Assembly: GCF_000300815.1 (NCBI RefSeq)
Contig: NZ_AMRX01000003.1
Coordinates: forward strand, 310,001-374,000
Reading direction: 5' to 3'
DNA from: Gayadomonas joobiniege G7
GTDB lineage: Bacteria; Pseudomonadota; Gammaproteobacteria; Enterobacterales; Alteromonadaceae
DNA length: 64,000 bases
Shown: piece after piece, positions 1 through 7,582 of the stretch
How positions within the stretch are numbered: the first letter of the stretch is position 1
How the letters are laid out: every line of letters begins with the position of its first letter
Translations under genes and position numbers: made by a program
The notes under the pieces: generated by a model
Told to the model about the DNA's origin: nothing
Seen by the model: the letters and a program-made list of their open reading frames with translations, nothing else
Database searches by the model: none

Positions 1-551
1 ATCGAAAATATAATATCAGTGGTATTACGCCAGGAGATGATTATGCCGCTATGGCGCAAGTCTTAGCGCGGCGTTATAAAAAACCACAACCAGAAGAAAA
101 AATCCCAGACATTATTTTTATTGATGGCGGTAAAGGCCAGTTGGCTCAAGCAGAAGCATATTTTGCTGATTGGACACAGAAAATGCCATTACTTGTTGGG
201 ATTGCTAAAGGCACAAGTCGTAAACCCGGTTTAGAAACACTCATCATGGCAGGCAGCCATCAGACCATTAACTTACCTTCGCATTCTCCCGCACTGCACT
301 TGATCCAGCATATTCGAGATGAATCACACAGATTTGCGATTACAGGCCACAGAGCGCGGCGGCAAAAAGCAAAAAATCAATCTTCTTTAGAAGGGATTGC
401 AGGCATTGGACCAAAAAAACGACAAGCACTATTAAAACATTTGGGGGGCATGCAAGAAGTTAAAACAGCTTCGATAGATGAGTTAATGCGGGTGCCAGGA
501 ATTAATCAAAAATTAGCCGAAATTGTCTACCAACACTTACATGACAAATGA
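1..551 (+). CDS. uvrC: UvrABC excinuclease subunit UvrC (C-terminal part)
   Basis: The gene enters from the left edge, open in the frame of position 3, so only the last ~183 residues are present. UvrC makes both incisions in nucleotide excision repair. Visible here are the start of the RNase H-like endonuclease domain (IDGGKGQL with its metal-binding Asp, and the [12 protein letters not shown] segment) and the C-terminal tandem helix-hairpin-helix ([14 protein letters not shown] and [13 protein letters not shown]) that binds DNA. The gene is followed after 37 nt by pgsA on the same strand, the usual gammaproteobacterial order uvrC-pgsA-tRNAs. Nothing looks damaged; the truncation is only the window edge. 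Confidence 0.96.
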   Translation, partial: RKYNISGITPGDDYAAMAQVLARRYKKPQPEEKIPDIIFIDGGKGQLAQAEAYFADWTQKMPLLVGIAKGTSRKPGLETLIMAGSHQTINLPSHSPALHLIQHIRDESHRFAITGHRARRQKAKNQSSLEGIAGIGPKKRQALLKHLGGMQEVKTASIDELMRVPGINQKLAEIVYQHLHDK

Positions 552-588
552 CACGCTTTAGTGAGACAATAACAAATAACTGTGCCGG

Positions 589-1149
589 ATGAAGAAGAAG
601 ATGTGGAATTTACCAAACATACTGACTGTTTTTAGGATTATTTTAATCCCGTTTTTTATAATTTGTTTTTATTTGCCCGTCGCATGGGCGCACTATATGG
701 CGGCAGTTTTATTTGCGGTGGCAGGGATCACTGACTGGCTAGACGGTTATTTGGCGCGCAGATGGCAGCAATCAACGCCCTTTGGTGCCTTTTTAGATCC
801 AGTTGCCGACAAACTTATGGTCGCTGCAGCTCTGTGTTTGATAGTTGAAGAATATCGTGCTTTTTGGATAACTTTACCAGCGATTGTAATGATCAGTCGA
901 GAAATATTAATTTCTGCATTACGCGAGTGGATGGCGGAGTTAGGGCAGCGGGCTGCTGTTAAAGTCTCCATGTTAGGTAAGCTAAAAACAGCCGGCCAAA
1001 TGTTAGCGATTTTTTTATTGTTAGCCCAACCTAGTGGCATCATTTTTTGGGTCGGTATGATGGCCTTGTATGGCGCTGTTATTTTAACTTTTTGGTCGAT
1101 GTTGGTTTATTTAAAAGCAGCATGGCCAAGTTTGACACAAGTGGACTAA
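589..1149 (+). CDS. pgsA: CDP-diacylglycerol-glycerol-3-phosphate 3-phosphatidyltransferase
   Basis: This integral membrane enzyme transfers a phosphatidyl group from CDP-diacylglycerol to glycerol-3-phosphate, the committed step to phosphatidylglycerol and cardiolipin. The 186-residue protein has the full CDP-alcohol phosphatidyltransferase signature D-G-x2-A-R-x8-G-x3-D-x3-D (DWLDGYLARRW then FGAFLDPVAD), with hydrophobic segments before and after. Length matches the family. A second ATG lies four codons in (601) and could be the real start. The gene sits between uvrC and a Gly-Cys-Leu tRNA cluster, the same neighbourhood as in Escherichia coli. Confidence 0.96.
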   Translation: MKKKMWNLPNILTVFRIILIPFFIICFYLPVAWAHYMAAVLFAVAGITDWLDGYLARRWQQSTPFGAFLDPVADKLMVAAALCLIVEEYRAFWITLPAIVMISREILISALREWMAELGQRAAVKVSMLGKLKTAGQMLAIFLLLAQPSGIIFWVGMMALYGAVILTFWSMLVYLKAAWPSLTQVD

Positions 1150-1169
1150 CGAATAGCGAATGAAAAACA

Positions 1170-1198
1170 AGCTATTTTCCTTAAATAGCTGTTTATTT
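1170..1198 (+). terminator. Probable intrinsic terminator of uvrC-pgsA
   Basis: AGCTATTT pairs with AAATAGCT across a 5-nt loop, followed by GTTTATTT. The stem is AT-rich, so this is a weak but well-placed terminator candidate 20 nt after pgsA. Confidence 0.45.
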
Positions 1199-1229
1199 GA
1201 CCGCTTGGCGATTTTTTTTAAATTAATAG

Positions 1230-1257
1230 TTGACTCATCTCCAATACTTTGTAAAAT
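1230..1257 (+). promoter_or_regulatory. Promoter of the tRNA array
   Basis: TTGACT (1230-1235) and TAAAAT (1252-1257) are separated by 16 nt, close to sigma-70 consensus. A GCGCC stretch follows directly, like the GC-rich discriminator of stringently controlled stable-RNA promoters. It sits 50 nt upstream of the first tRNA. Confidence 0.65.
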
Positions 1258-1307
1258 GCGCCTCGTTTTCGGGAGTTATGAAAAGAAAATTTCATAATCC
1301 GGTCTAA

Positions 1308-1383
1308 GCGGCTGTAGCTCAGTTGGTAGAGCACAACCTTGCCAAGGTTGGGGTCACGAGTTCGAGTCTCGTTAGCCGCTCCA
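1308..1383 (+). tRNA. tRNA-Gly(GCC), copy 1
   Basis: A 76-nt cloverleaf with encoded CCA. The acceptor GCGGCTG pairs with TAGCCGC, the anticodon loop is TTGCCAA, and the T-loop is GTTCGAGTC. It is the first gene of the array and identical to the copies at 1582 and 1688. Confidence 0.97.
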
Positions 1384-1400
1384 AATTTGATTGTGCGTAC

Positions 1401-1474
1401 GGCGGGTTGGCAGAGTGGCCATGCAGCGGATTGCAAATCCGTCTACCTCGGTTCGACTCCGGGACCCGCCTCCA
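1401..1474 (+). tRNA. tRNA-Cys(GCA)
   Basis: A 74-nt cloverleaf with encoded CCA, acceptor GGCGGGT, and anticodon loop TTGCAAA (anticodon GCA). It is the only tRNA type in this array present once. Confidence 0.97.
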
Positions 1475-1490
1475 TCGAAAACACGTGTCT

Positions 1491-1577
1491 GCCCGGGTGG
1501 TGGAATTGGTAGACACAAGGGATTTAAAATCCCTCGCTGGTAACAGCGTGCCGGTTCAAGTCCGGCCCCGGGCACCA
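1491..1577 (+). tRNA. tRNA-Leu(TAA), copy 1
   Basis: An 87-nt class II tRNA with a long variable arm (CTCGCTGGTAACAGCGT region), anticodon loop TTTAAAA, and encoded CCA. Gly-Cys-Leu is the same order as glyW-cysT-leuZ downstream of pgsA in Escherichia coli. Confidence 0.97.
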
Positions 1578-1581
1578 TTTT

Positions 1582-1657
1582 GCGGCTGTAGCTCAGTTGG
1601 TAGAGCACAACCTTGCCAAGGTTGGGGTCACGAGTTCGAGTCTCGTTAGCCGCTCCA
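1582..1657 (+). tRNA. tRNA-Gly(GCC), copy 2
   Basis: Identical over its full 76 nt to the copy at 1308. It starts only 4 nt after the preceding tRNA-Leu, so processing from a shared transcript is expected. Confidence 0.97.
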
Positions 1658-1687
1658 AATTTTTTTTCTTTTTGATGTATTCTGCTT

Positions 1688-1763
1688 GCGGCTGTAGCTC
1701 AGTTGGTAGAGCACAACCTTGCCAAGGTTGGGGTCACGAGTTCGAGTCTCGTTAGCCGCTCCA
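1688..1763 (+). tRNA. tRNA-Gly(GCC), copy 3
   Basis: Third identical 76-nt copy with encoded CCA. It is separated from copy 2 by a short T-rich spacer (1658-1687). Confidence 0.97.
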
Positions 1764-1781
1764 AAATGTAGTACCTGTGTC

Positions 1782-1868
1782 GCCCGGGTGGTGGAATTGG
1801 TAGACACAAGGGATTTAAAATCCCTCGCTGGTAACAGCGTGCCGGTTCAAGTCCGGCCCCGGGCACCA
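1782..1868 (+). tRNA. tRNA-Leu(TAA), copy 2
   Basis: Identical to the tRNA-Leu at 1491, anticodon loop TTTAAAA, encoded CCA. It is the last gene of the array. Its 3' end overlaps a 10-bp hairpin. Confidence 0.97.
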
Positions 1869-1887
1869 TCCTTAACGTAAGGATGGT
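1865..1887 (+). other. Perfect hairpin at the 3' end of the tRNA array
   Basis: ACCATCCTTA pairs perfectly with TAAGGATGGT around a 3-nt loop. The 5' arm includes the CCA end of the last tRNA-Leu. No T-tract follows, so it is more likely a processing or stability element than a classical terminator. Confidence 0.5.
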
Positions 1888-2209
1888 CGCAATCAAGTAT
1901 TATCTTCCGAAAAATTTACCTCTTTAATGTCAGCATTAAACTATTGAAAAATCCCACTACTAAAACCGATGTGATTTTAGCCGATTGGCGCCAGATTTTA
2001 GCGTTATTAACGTGAGTTCCTTGACGAATTATCAATAAAACGGGCACGGCAGTGTCACAAGAACAGCTGGTTGATTGCTGACTATGTCATTTGCACTCTT
2101 GAATACCGATCTACAGAGTAAGTATGATAGTGCGCTGACCATCACCCAAGCGATGGCTGATAAACGGTCGACCCAGTTTAAATAAAAAATCAATATAGGT
2201 AGATTAAGT
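1888..2209. other. Gene-poor stretch, possible gene remnant
   Basis: No convincing gene is seen in these 320 nt. A 33-codon plus-strand frame (2084-2185, protein starting MSFALLNTDLQSKYDSA) reads like the tail of a protein but lacks a ribosome binding site and any recognisable family. It may be a decayed gene end. Confidence 0.3.
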
Positions 2210-2557
2210 GTGATAGAAAGAATTGAAACAAAACAAAGAATGAGCCGTATTGTGAAACACAATGGCACTATTTATTTATGCGGGCAAGTGTGTAAAGACG
2301 CCGAGCAGGGCATTAAAGAACAAACAGAAACCATGTTAGCAAAGGTTGATGAGCTATTAATTAAAGCGGGTAGTGATCGCAAACACATTTTGTCTGCCAC
2401 TATTTACCTTAAAGACATGCAGGATTTTGCACAAATGAATCAAGTCTGGGATGCTTGGGTACCTGAAGGTTACGCACCCGCCAGAGCTTGTGTACAGGCC
2501 AGTATGGCGCGTGAAGCTTTGTTAGTTGAGATATCTGTTGTGGCGGCAGAGATTTAA
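2210..2557 (+). CDS. RidA/YjgF-family protein, YoaB-like
   Basis: A 115-residue protein starting at GTG. RidA-family members are small trimers, the best known being enamine/imine deaminases that detoxify 2-aminoacrylate. The sequence resembles the YoaB branch: an N-terminal [16 protein letters not shown] strand, then [16 protein letters not shown], then the conserved substrate-binding arginine in [11 protein letters not shown]. The family's usual length is kept. It stands alone between the tRNA array and convergent bfd. The exact substrate cannot be read from sequence; the YoaB-type assignment is a similarity judgement. Confidence 0.85.
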   Translation: MIERIETKQRMSRIVKHNGTIYLCGQVCKDAEQGIKEQTETMLAKVDELLIKAGSDRKHILSATIYLKDMQDFAQMNQVWDAWVPEGYAPARACVQASMAREALLVEISVVAAEI

Positions 2558-2625
2558 CTTTAAGACGGTCGGCTGGGGCCTGAAGGGTTATATTTAAGGG
2601 CTAGCCGGCGGCCAGCTTTGAGCCG

Positions 2626-2823
2626 TTAAGCAAACGAAGCAATTAATAAATCTTTATTTTTGAGTTGGCTTTCTTGCAAAATTTCGCAAGCTTGGCGTCG
2701 ACATTTACCACATTCATTGGCAATATCCATCTGCTGACGTAGGGCTTTAAGATCCTGACAGCCGTTTACAGCTGCTTTTTTGATATCTTTGTCAGTAATG
2801 CCATTGCATAAACAAACGTACAT
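2626..2823 (-). CDS. bfd: Bacterioferritin-associated ferredoxin
   Basis: A 65-residue [2Fe-2S] protein. In the known system Bfd passes electrons to bacterioferritin to release stored iron. The four cluster ligands are visible as C4 and C6 (MYVCLCNGIT) and C38 and C41 (NECGKCRR), the spacing typical of Bfd. No bacterioferritin gene lies in the window. It is divergently oriented from the peroxiredoxin gene across a 200-nt AT-rich region that must hold both promoters. An iron-responsive site is expected by analogy but none was identified with confidence. Confidence 0.93.
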   Translation of the reverse strand: MYVCLCNGITDKDIKKAAVNGCQDLKALRQQMDIANECGKCRRQACEILQESQLKNKDLLIASFA

Positions 2824-3029
2824 AAAATTGCCTCGATAAATAAAGTAAACACATTATAAATGAGAAATATTCGTATTAGCAACCATATTGTCGATCTTTC
2901 TGTCATATAAGCTTAAAAATTAAATATCTCATTCAGACTTGTAATTTTGTATCGCGTCTATATATTCAAAGGCAGTTATAAGAGACGCTGTTTCTTATTT
3001 TATTCGTATAAAGATAAATGGAGAATATT

Positions 3030-3635
3030 ATGTCTGTATTAGTCGGTCGCCCTGCTCCGGATTTTACTGCCGCTGCTGTATTAGGTAACGGTGAAATTGT
3101 TGATGCGTTTACTTTAAGTGAAGAGATTAAAGGTAAAAAAGCGGTTATTTTCTTTTATCCGTTAGATTTTACTTTTGTTTGTCCTTCAGAGCTGATTGCA
3201 TTTGACAAGCGTTTTGAAGAATTCAAAAAGCGTGGTGTAGAAGTTATCGGTGTTTCTATCGATTCTCAGTTCTCACATAACGCATGGCGTAATACGCCAG
3301 TAAACGAAGGTGGTATTGGCCCTGTTCAGTACACTTTGGTTGCTGACACCAAACACGAAATTTGCCAGGCCTACGACGTTGAGCACCCAGAAGCTGGTGT
3401 TGCTTTCCGTGGTTCTTTCCTGATTGATGAAGAAGGTAATGTTCGTCACCAAGTGGTTAACGACTTACCATTAGGCCGTAACGTTGATGAAATGTTACGT
3501 ATGGTTGACGCATTAAGCTTCCACCAAGAGCATGGTGAAGTATGCCCTGCTGGCTGGCAAGAAGGTGATAAAGGTATGGACGCTAGCCCATCTGGTGTTG
3601 CTTCTTACCTGTCTGAGAACGCTGACAAATTATAA
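3030..3635 (+). CDS. Typical 2-Cys peroxiredoxin (AhpC/Prx1 type)
   Basis: Thiol peroxidase that reduces hydrogen peroxide, organic hydroperoxides and peroxynitrite. The 201-residue chain has the peroxidatic Cys51 in FTFVCPSE and the resolving Cys172 in GEVCPAGW, so it is a typical 2-Cys dimer. The start at 3030 is preferred because GGAG sits 6 nt upstream; an in-frame ATG at 3018 overlaps that ribosome binding site. A GGIG motif is present but the C-terminal YF motif of over-oxidation-sensitive enzymes is YL here, which suggests a robust enzyme. The reductant (AhpF or thioredoxin) is not in the window. Confidence 0.93.
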   Translation: MSVLVGRPAPDFTAAAVLGNGEIVDAFTLSEEIKGKKAVIFFYPLDFTFVCPSELIAFDKRFEEFKKRGVEVIGVSIDSQFSHNAWRNTPVNEGGIGPVQYTLVADTKHEICQAYDVEHPEAGVAFRGSFLIDEEGNVRHQVVNDLPLGRNVDEMLRMVDALSFHQEHGEVCPAGWQEGDKGMDASPSGVASYLSENADKL

Positions 3636-3640
3636 AACAA

Positions 3641-3665
3641 AAAAGTACCGCTGTGCGGTACTTTT
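3641..3665 (+). terminator. Intrinsic terminator after the peroxiredoxin gene
   Basis: AAAAGTACCGC and GCGGTACTTTT form an 11-bp stem with a 3-nt loop and run into a T-tract. Being A-rich on the other side, it can also serve convergent rnt. Confidence 0.9.
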
Positions 3666-3667
3666 TG

Positions 3668-4306
3668 TTATTCAGGAGCGGCCTCTTGCGGCTCCTGCCA
3701 TCCGCCTAAAGCTTTCCATTTATTCACCATATAACAAAATAACTCGGCCGTTTTTTGGGTATCGTATAGTGCTGAATGCGCCTCTTTTTGATCAAATTCA
3801 ATGCCGGCTGCGAGACAGGCTTTTACTAACACTGTTTGTCCTAGTGTAAGTCCAGCTAAACTCGTTGTATCAAAAGAGACAAATGGATGCAGAGGTGAGC
3901 GTTTGATACCTGTCCTGGCAATCGCTGCATTGACAAAAGCCATATCGAATGCTGAATTGTGGGCAACCATAATGGCGCGCTGACAGTCGTAATGTTTTTG
4001 ACGTTTCCGTATCAGTTTGAAGACTTCTTTTAAAGCTTCCTGTTCACTCACAGCTGCTCGAAGGGGGTGTTGGGGATCTATGCCATTAAACTCTAGTGCG
4101 GCAGGTTCTAACACTGAACCTTCAAATGGCTCAATATTAAACTGAATGGTTTCGCCGCAAAAAAGCTGACCTTCTTCATCCATTTCTGTCATGGTGGCGG
4201 CAATTTCAAGCAAGGCATTTTTTTGCGCATCAAACCCAGCAGTTTCTACGTCTATAACAACTGGATAATAGCCTCGAAAGCGGTTTTTAAATTTGGCTGT
4301 TTGCAT
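3668..4306 (-). CDS. rnt: Ribonuclease T
   Basis: DEDDh 3'-5' exoribonuclease that trims tRNA CCA ends and the 3' ends of 5S and 23S rRNA. The 212-residue protein carries the catalytic set: D19 and E21 (VIDVETAGF), D121 ([10 protein letters not shown]), H177 and D182 (EAHSALYDT). The basic segment near residues 101-110 fits the nucleic-acid-binding patches of RNase T. It is divergent from motY, the same pairing known in Vibrio. Convergent with the peroxiredoxin gene across a shared terminator. Confidence 0.95.
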   Translation of the reverse strand: MQTAKFKNRFRGYYPVVIDVETAGFDAQKNALLEIAATMTEMDEEGQLFCGETIQFNIEPFEGSVLEPAALEFNGIDPQHPLRAAVSEQEALKEVFKLIRKRQKHYDCQRAIMVAHNSAFDMAFVNAAIARTGIKRSPLHPFVSFDTTSLAGLTLGQTVLVKACLAAGIEFDQKEAHSALYDTQKTAELFCYMVNKWKALGGWQEPQEAAPE

Positions 4307-4371
4307 CTATATTTGCCATTTATTCAATAAAGGCCATATTATGCCAGAAACCAGGTTAAGCTTCAGCAAAC

Positions 4372-4404
4372 ATAAGCAACTGAGGCCTTAGCTTAGTTGC
4401 TTAT
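4372..4404. promoter_or_regulatory. Inverted repeat in the rnt-motY divergent promoter region
   Basis: ATAAGCAACT (4372-4381) is perfectly inverted as AGTTGCTTAT (4395-4404) with a 13-nt spacer. It lies between the two divergent genes, so it is a candidate operator or a leader hairpin. No regulator can be named. Confidence 0.4.
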
Positions 4405-4477
4405 TTAGGCATGTATCTTGCTTTGGAGATATACAATAAGTTAGATAGGTTGAATCAGTCATTTTATTGGCGGAATT

Positions 4478-5365
4478 ATGAAATATTCAGGCACAATTTT
4501 ATCGCTAGTAATTCTAGTGAGTTTATTAACAAAAGCTCATGGCCAATTACGGCAATATCACGCTGAATTAGCAAATTCGACGTGGCAGGTGGCTCAAAAT
4601 AAACGATTGAGTTGTAATTTGGCTCACCCGATCCCTGGTTATGGTGAAGCGCGGTTTAGTTCAACGGCGAATAAAAAAATTAATATGACGTTTACGCTGG
4701 ATATGCTCAACCGTCCGCAAAATTATTCAGCTGCCGAAGTACTTTCTGTTCCGCCACCGCATAGAGCTGGCCAAGTATCACGTAAAATGAGTCAAATGCA
4801 GTTATTATCCCACTTTGATGGTGAACTAACCGACAAAGCGGCTTGGCTATTAATTACAGAGCTCGAAAAAGGCATGATGCCCACTTTTTATTATGATGAT
4901 TGGTTAAATAACAGTGATCAGGTGGCTGTCGGGTTAAACTCAGCAAATTTTCATGGTGCTTATCAAGAATTTCTAAATTGCCGTGACCAACTGTTAAATT
5001 ATACCTTTGATGATATCGCGATGAGTGTATTAACCTATCAAAGTAATACCGCCAAATTAACCGCGGCGTCAAAAAAACGCTTACATATGATAGCCGAATA
5101 CCTAAAACAAGATAACGAATTAGAATTGGTGCTTATTCAAGGTTATAGCGACAGTTATGGGGGCCGCTGGCATAACGAACAACTGTCAAAAGAACGGGCA
5201 AAAATGGTTAAAGATTTCTTTTTGCAAAATGGATTAGATGCCAGCCGTATTAGTGCCCAAGGACATGGCGAAAAACGTCATGTGGCGAGCAATCAAAATT
5301 TAATTGGGCGTTCAAAAAACCGCCGTGTAGTGGTACAAATGGAACGCACACAGACATTGGATTAG
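4478..5365 (+). CDS. motY: Sodium-driven flagellar motor protein MotY (T-ring)
   Basis: MotY forms, with MotX, the periplasmic T-ring that anchors sodium-driven PomA/PomB stators to the flagellar basal body. The 295-residue protein has a signal peptide (about residues 1-22), a MotY N-terminal domain beginning WQVAQNKRLSCNLAHPIPGYGEA in two readable parts, with a Cys there and another in FLNCRDQ that could form the known disulfide, and a C-terminal OmpA/MotB-like peptidoglycan-binding domain (IQGYSDSYGG, then RISAQGHGEK and SKNRRVVV). No flagellar genes flank it, but adjacency to rnt is the known Vibrio arrangement. Other OmpA-family functions are possible but less likely. Confidence 0.85.
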   Translation: MKYSGTILSLVILVSLLTKAHGQLRQYHAELANSTWQVAQNKRLSCNLAHPIPGYGEARFSSTANKKINMTFTLDMLNRPQNYSAAEVLSVPPPHRAGQVSRKMSQMQLLSHFDGELTDKAAWLLITELEKGMMPTFYYDDWLNNSDQVAVGLNSANFHGAYQEFLNCRDQLLNYTFDDIAMSVLTYQSNTAKLTAASKKRLHMIAEYLKQDNELELVLIQGYSDSYGGRWHNEQLSKERAKMVKDFFLQNGLDASRISAQGHGEKRHVASNQNLIGRSKNRRVVVQMERTQTLD

Positions 5366-5463
5366 CTAGGCTGCCTGGATGATAATAAATTATAAATCCT
5401 CGCCCGATGATGGACGGGGATTATTGGATTTAAAATAGCCCTGGCAAATCTTGTCAGTGGTTT

Positions 5464-5913
5464 TTATTCTGCTTCAGGCAGACCATATTTTTTGGCCATT
5501 AAATAGGTATAGCCGCTAATAAAAGCTGATTCTTGAAAGCCTTTTAGGCCAGTTTCTTTAAAGCTTATTGGCAAAGGGTTTTTTTTGATAATGGCTTTTT
5601 CAGTGCTGGCTGCTTGCATAGACACTTGCAGATCAGGAATGAGTTGGATGGCGGCTTCCATTTTAAAGCCAGCGGCACTACCTGCAAACTTGCCTTTGGT
5701 TTGGCGTGTTTTAATCACTACTTCGTCGATAGAGTAGTCTTGCATAAGCTTTTTAAAAGCAAACTGAAAATCGCTAATTGCTTCACTCTCGGTGGCATTT
5801 TTTAAAACCAGTTTGCGACTGCGGCACTCAGGTAAACCAATTAAACCCTGTTCAAATGATACTAAGCAAATATTTGCTTCGCTGGCCGTTAATTCTACCC
5901 CACAAACTTTCAT
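5464..5913 (-). CDS. DUF3010-family protein
   Basis: A 149-residue cytosolic protein beginning MKVCGVELTASEANICL, with an RNase H-fold-like alternation of strands and a GKFAGSAAGFKMEAAIQLI segment typical of DUF3010 in Vibrio and Alteromonas relatives. Function unknown. It starts 14 nt after the kinase gene on the same strand and could be read through from the thiamine salvage operon. DUF3010 genes elsewhere are not tied to thiamine, so the association may be only positional. Confidence 0.75.
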   Translation of the reverse strand: MKVCGVELTASEANICLVSFEQGLIGLPECRSRKLVLKNATESEAISDFQFAFKKLMQDYSIDEVVIKTRQTKGKFAGSAAGFKMEAAIQLIPDLQVSMQAASTEKAIIKKNPLPISFKETGLKGFQESAFISGYTYLMAKKYGLPEAE

Positions 5914-5927
5914 ATTCAGTTCTCCGC

Positions 5928-6704
5928 TTAAAATTGTCTAGTATAGCCTGACTCATGCTGCTTGTACCACAACTGGTTAAGTATTTGAAAAACCGATTGG
6001 TAATTTTTTAGCCTGTGTCGGCATATCTGTTTTCCCGAAGCAGTTTGATAGGCTTCAAGCAATTGCTGACTGGCTTCAAATGATAATTGATTGATGCAGA
6101 TTGCTGATGCTAAATCGTATTCGACTGGGGCTAAACGTGCATACTCCCAATCGATTAATAGATCTGTTTGTCGACATAAAATATTGGCAAACGAGGCATC
6201 ACCGTGACAAACAACTGAAGGGCCTTGAGACTGATCCAAGTGTTTAGCTAACGCTAATATTTGCCTGTCTATCGATAGCTTGCTTGAATTAGCTTTTAAA
6301 TCTTGCAGCAGTTTTTGCTGCTGAAGGTTTTTAGGTGGCGCTTGTTTAACTTGATGCAGACGAGCTAACAGACAGGCCAAACGATTTATTTTATCGCTCA
6401 GTAATATGGGCTGGCTGGCTAAATCTGTCGCTTGCAAAAACGGAAATATCGCCAGTTTTAGCGAGCTATCAAAATGGAGTGAAGAAATACCTAGGTCTGC
6501 TTTTGCAGCCCAGTTTACCAATGCCAACTCTGTACGAATGTTGTCAATTTGAGACGCGGCTTTATAATATTTTACAAAATATAAATCGCCCGTGTTGGCT
6601 TTCACTTTTAAACATAAATTAGAGGAGTGAACCGGCATTCGGCTGATGTGCTGAATGCCGTTAAAATGCGTTTGCAAAAACTGGTATTGTGCGGCGGGTA
6701 ACAT
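5928..6704 (-). CDS. Aminoglycoside/choline-kinase-fold kinase, probable thiamine kinase
   Basis: A 258-residue small-molecule kinase of the APH/choline kinase fold. Visible are the N-lobe lysine in LYFVKYYKA, the catalytic loop VVCHGDASFANIL (Asp acting as base, Asn binding metal) and the metal-binding DWEYA motif. As the last clear step of an operon with a TPP riboswitch, TonB-dependent receptor, YkoF-like protein and PnuT-like permease, it most likely phosphorylates imported thiamine (ThiK/TnrK role), trapping it in the cell. Substrate is inferred from context; choline kinase is the main alternative. Stop and start relative to pnuT are 5 nt apart, so translation is coupled. Confidence 0.75.
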   Translation of the reverse strand: MLPAAQYQFLQTHFNGIQHISRMPVHSSNLCLKVKANTGDLYFVKYYKAASQIDNIRTELALVNWAAKADLGISSLHFDSSLKLAIFPFLQATDLASQPILLSDKINRLACLLARLHQVKQAPPKNLQQQKLLQDLKANSSKLSIDRQILALAKHLDQSQGPSVVCHGDASFANILCRQTDLLIDWEYARLAPVEYDLASAICINQLSFEASQQLLEAYQTASGKQICRHRLKNYQSVFQILNQLWYKQHESGYTRQF

Positions 6705-6709
6705 GGATA

Positions 6710-7318
6710 TTACCCCAAGCTTTTGGCTATATCTTTATCATATTGATTACGCCAGTTGAAATATCCCCAAGCGGCAAATAAGCTATAAAATAAAAATAAT
6801 AACGCGGTGAGTTCTAACCCTTTATTAACGTACAAATAAATTGAAACACTGTCTATCACAAGCCAATACAACCAGTTTTCGAGCACTCGAGTGGCGGCTA
6901 AAAAAGTTGCATAAAAAGCAAACAAGGTAGTGACACTATCCAAATAAGGGTATGAGGCATCTGTATTGCTGGCCAGTATAAAACCAATGGCTAAGCTTGT
7001 CATAAGTAAAAAAGCACAAGCAGATAAATGGCTTTTTAAGGAGCGACTACTAATGGCTAATTGGTCTTGACTGTTCCTATGGCTGGACCAATTAATCCAG
7101 CCGTAAATCGCAATCGCCACATAATAAACTTGCAGCAGGCTGTCCATTAACAAACGGACATCCCAAAAAATATAACAATAAATGCTGCTAGAGACGATAG
7201 CTGCAGGCCAGCAGGCGAGTTTTCCTTTGGCTGCAAAAAAAACATATACAAGGCTAAAGATCACAGCTGTGATCTCAAGCACTGTCATGTTATTTAGTTC
7301 ATTGAGTAGGCTGTTCAT
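6710..7318 (-). CDS. pnuT: PnuC-family vitamin permease, probable thiamine transporter PnuT
   Basis: A membrane protein of about 202 residues. The start at 7318 (MNSLLNELNNMTVLE) is chosen over an in-frame start 39 nt earlier because it gives the usual family length. PnuC-family transporters move vitamins by facilitated diffusion through seven helices; family-typical blocks are YGWINW and ENWLYWLVIDSVSIYLYV. PnuC itself takes nicotinamide riboside; the PnuT branch takes thiamine and is found under TPP riboswitches, as here. It overlaps the upstream YkoF-like gene by about 20 nt. Downstream phosphorylation by the adjacent kinase would drive net uptake. Confidence 0.85.
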   Translation of the reverse strand: MNSLLNELNNMTVLEITAVIFSLVYVFFAAKGKLACWPAAIVSSSIYCYIFWDVRLLMDSLLQVYYVAIAIYGWINWSSHRNSQDQLAISSRSLKSHLSACAFLLMTSLAIGFILASNTDASYPYLDSVTTLFAFYATFLAATRVLENWLYWLVIDSVSIYLYVNKGLELTALLFLFYSLFAAWGYFNWRNQYDKDIAKSLG

Positions 7319-7571
7319 ATGAACCTGACCTGTCGCTGGGAACAAATTTGCAGACAAAAATCGACATACCTAGTTTGTCAAAACTCACCCGCATCTCACG
7401 GTTTATACATTGCATCACAGCCTCATATTCACCAACGACTAAGCTGCTCATCCCATTGGTGGTGATGGAAACCTGTTTATCGGCTTTAACTCGGCTAACA
7501 AAGTCCCATATTTCATCTTCGTATTGTTGATTCGCCAATGGGTACAAACTAATTTCAGCAGATAGTTGCAT
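7299..7571 (-). CDS. YkoF-like thiamine/HMP-binding domain protein
   Basis: A 90-residue single-domain protein (MQLSAEISLYPLANQQYED, then TTNGMSSLVVGEYEAVM) resembling the YkoF/thiamine-binding superfamily (ferredoxin-like alpha/beta repeats that bind thiamine or hydroxymethylpyrimidine). The start at 7571 is supported by GGAGT 5 nt upstream. No signal peptide is seen, so it is cytosolic. Placed between the receptor gene and pnuT in a riboswitch-controlled operon, it could buffer thiamine or regulate the permease or kinase. This role is inferred from context. Confidence 0.75.
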   Translation of the reverse strand: MQLSAEISLYPLANQQYEDEIWDFVSRVKADKQVSITTNGMSSLVVGEYEAVMQCINREMRVSFDKLGMSIFVCKFVPSDRSGSYEQPTQ

Positions 7572-7582
7572 ACACACTCCAA

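Noticed and set aside
1218-1896. Several ORFs across the tRNA array
   Set aside because: They read through tRNA genes on either strand and repeat because the tRNAs are duplicated.
2032-2268. 78-codon minus-strand ORF
   Set aside because: Overlaps the well-supported RidA-family gene start and has no recognisable features.
5366-5463. Terminator between motY and DUF3010
   Set aside because: CCCG/CGGG pairing exists but the stem is interrupted and lacks a T-tract, so it is not listed as a feature.
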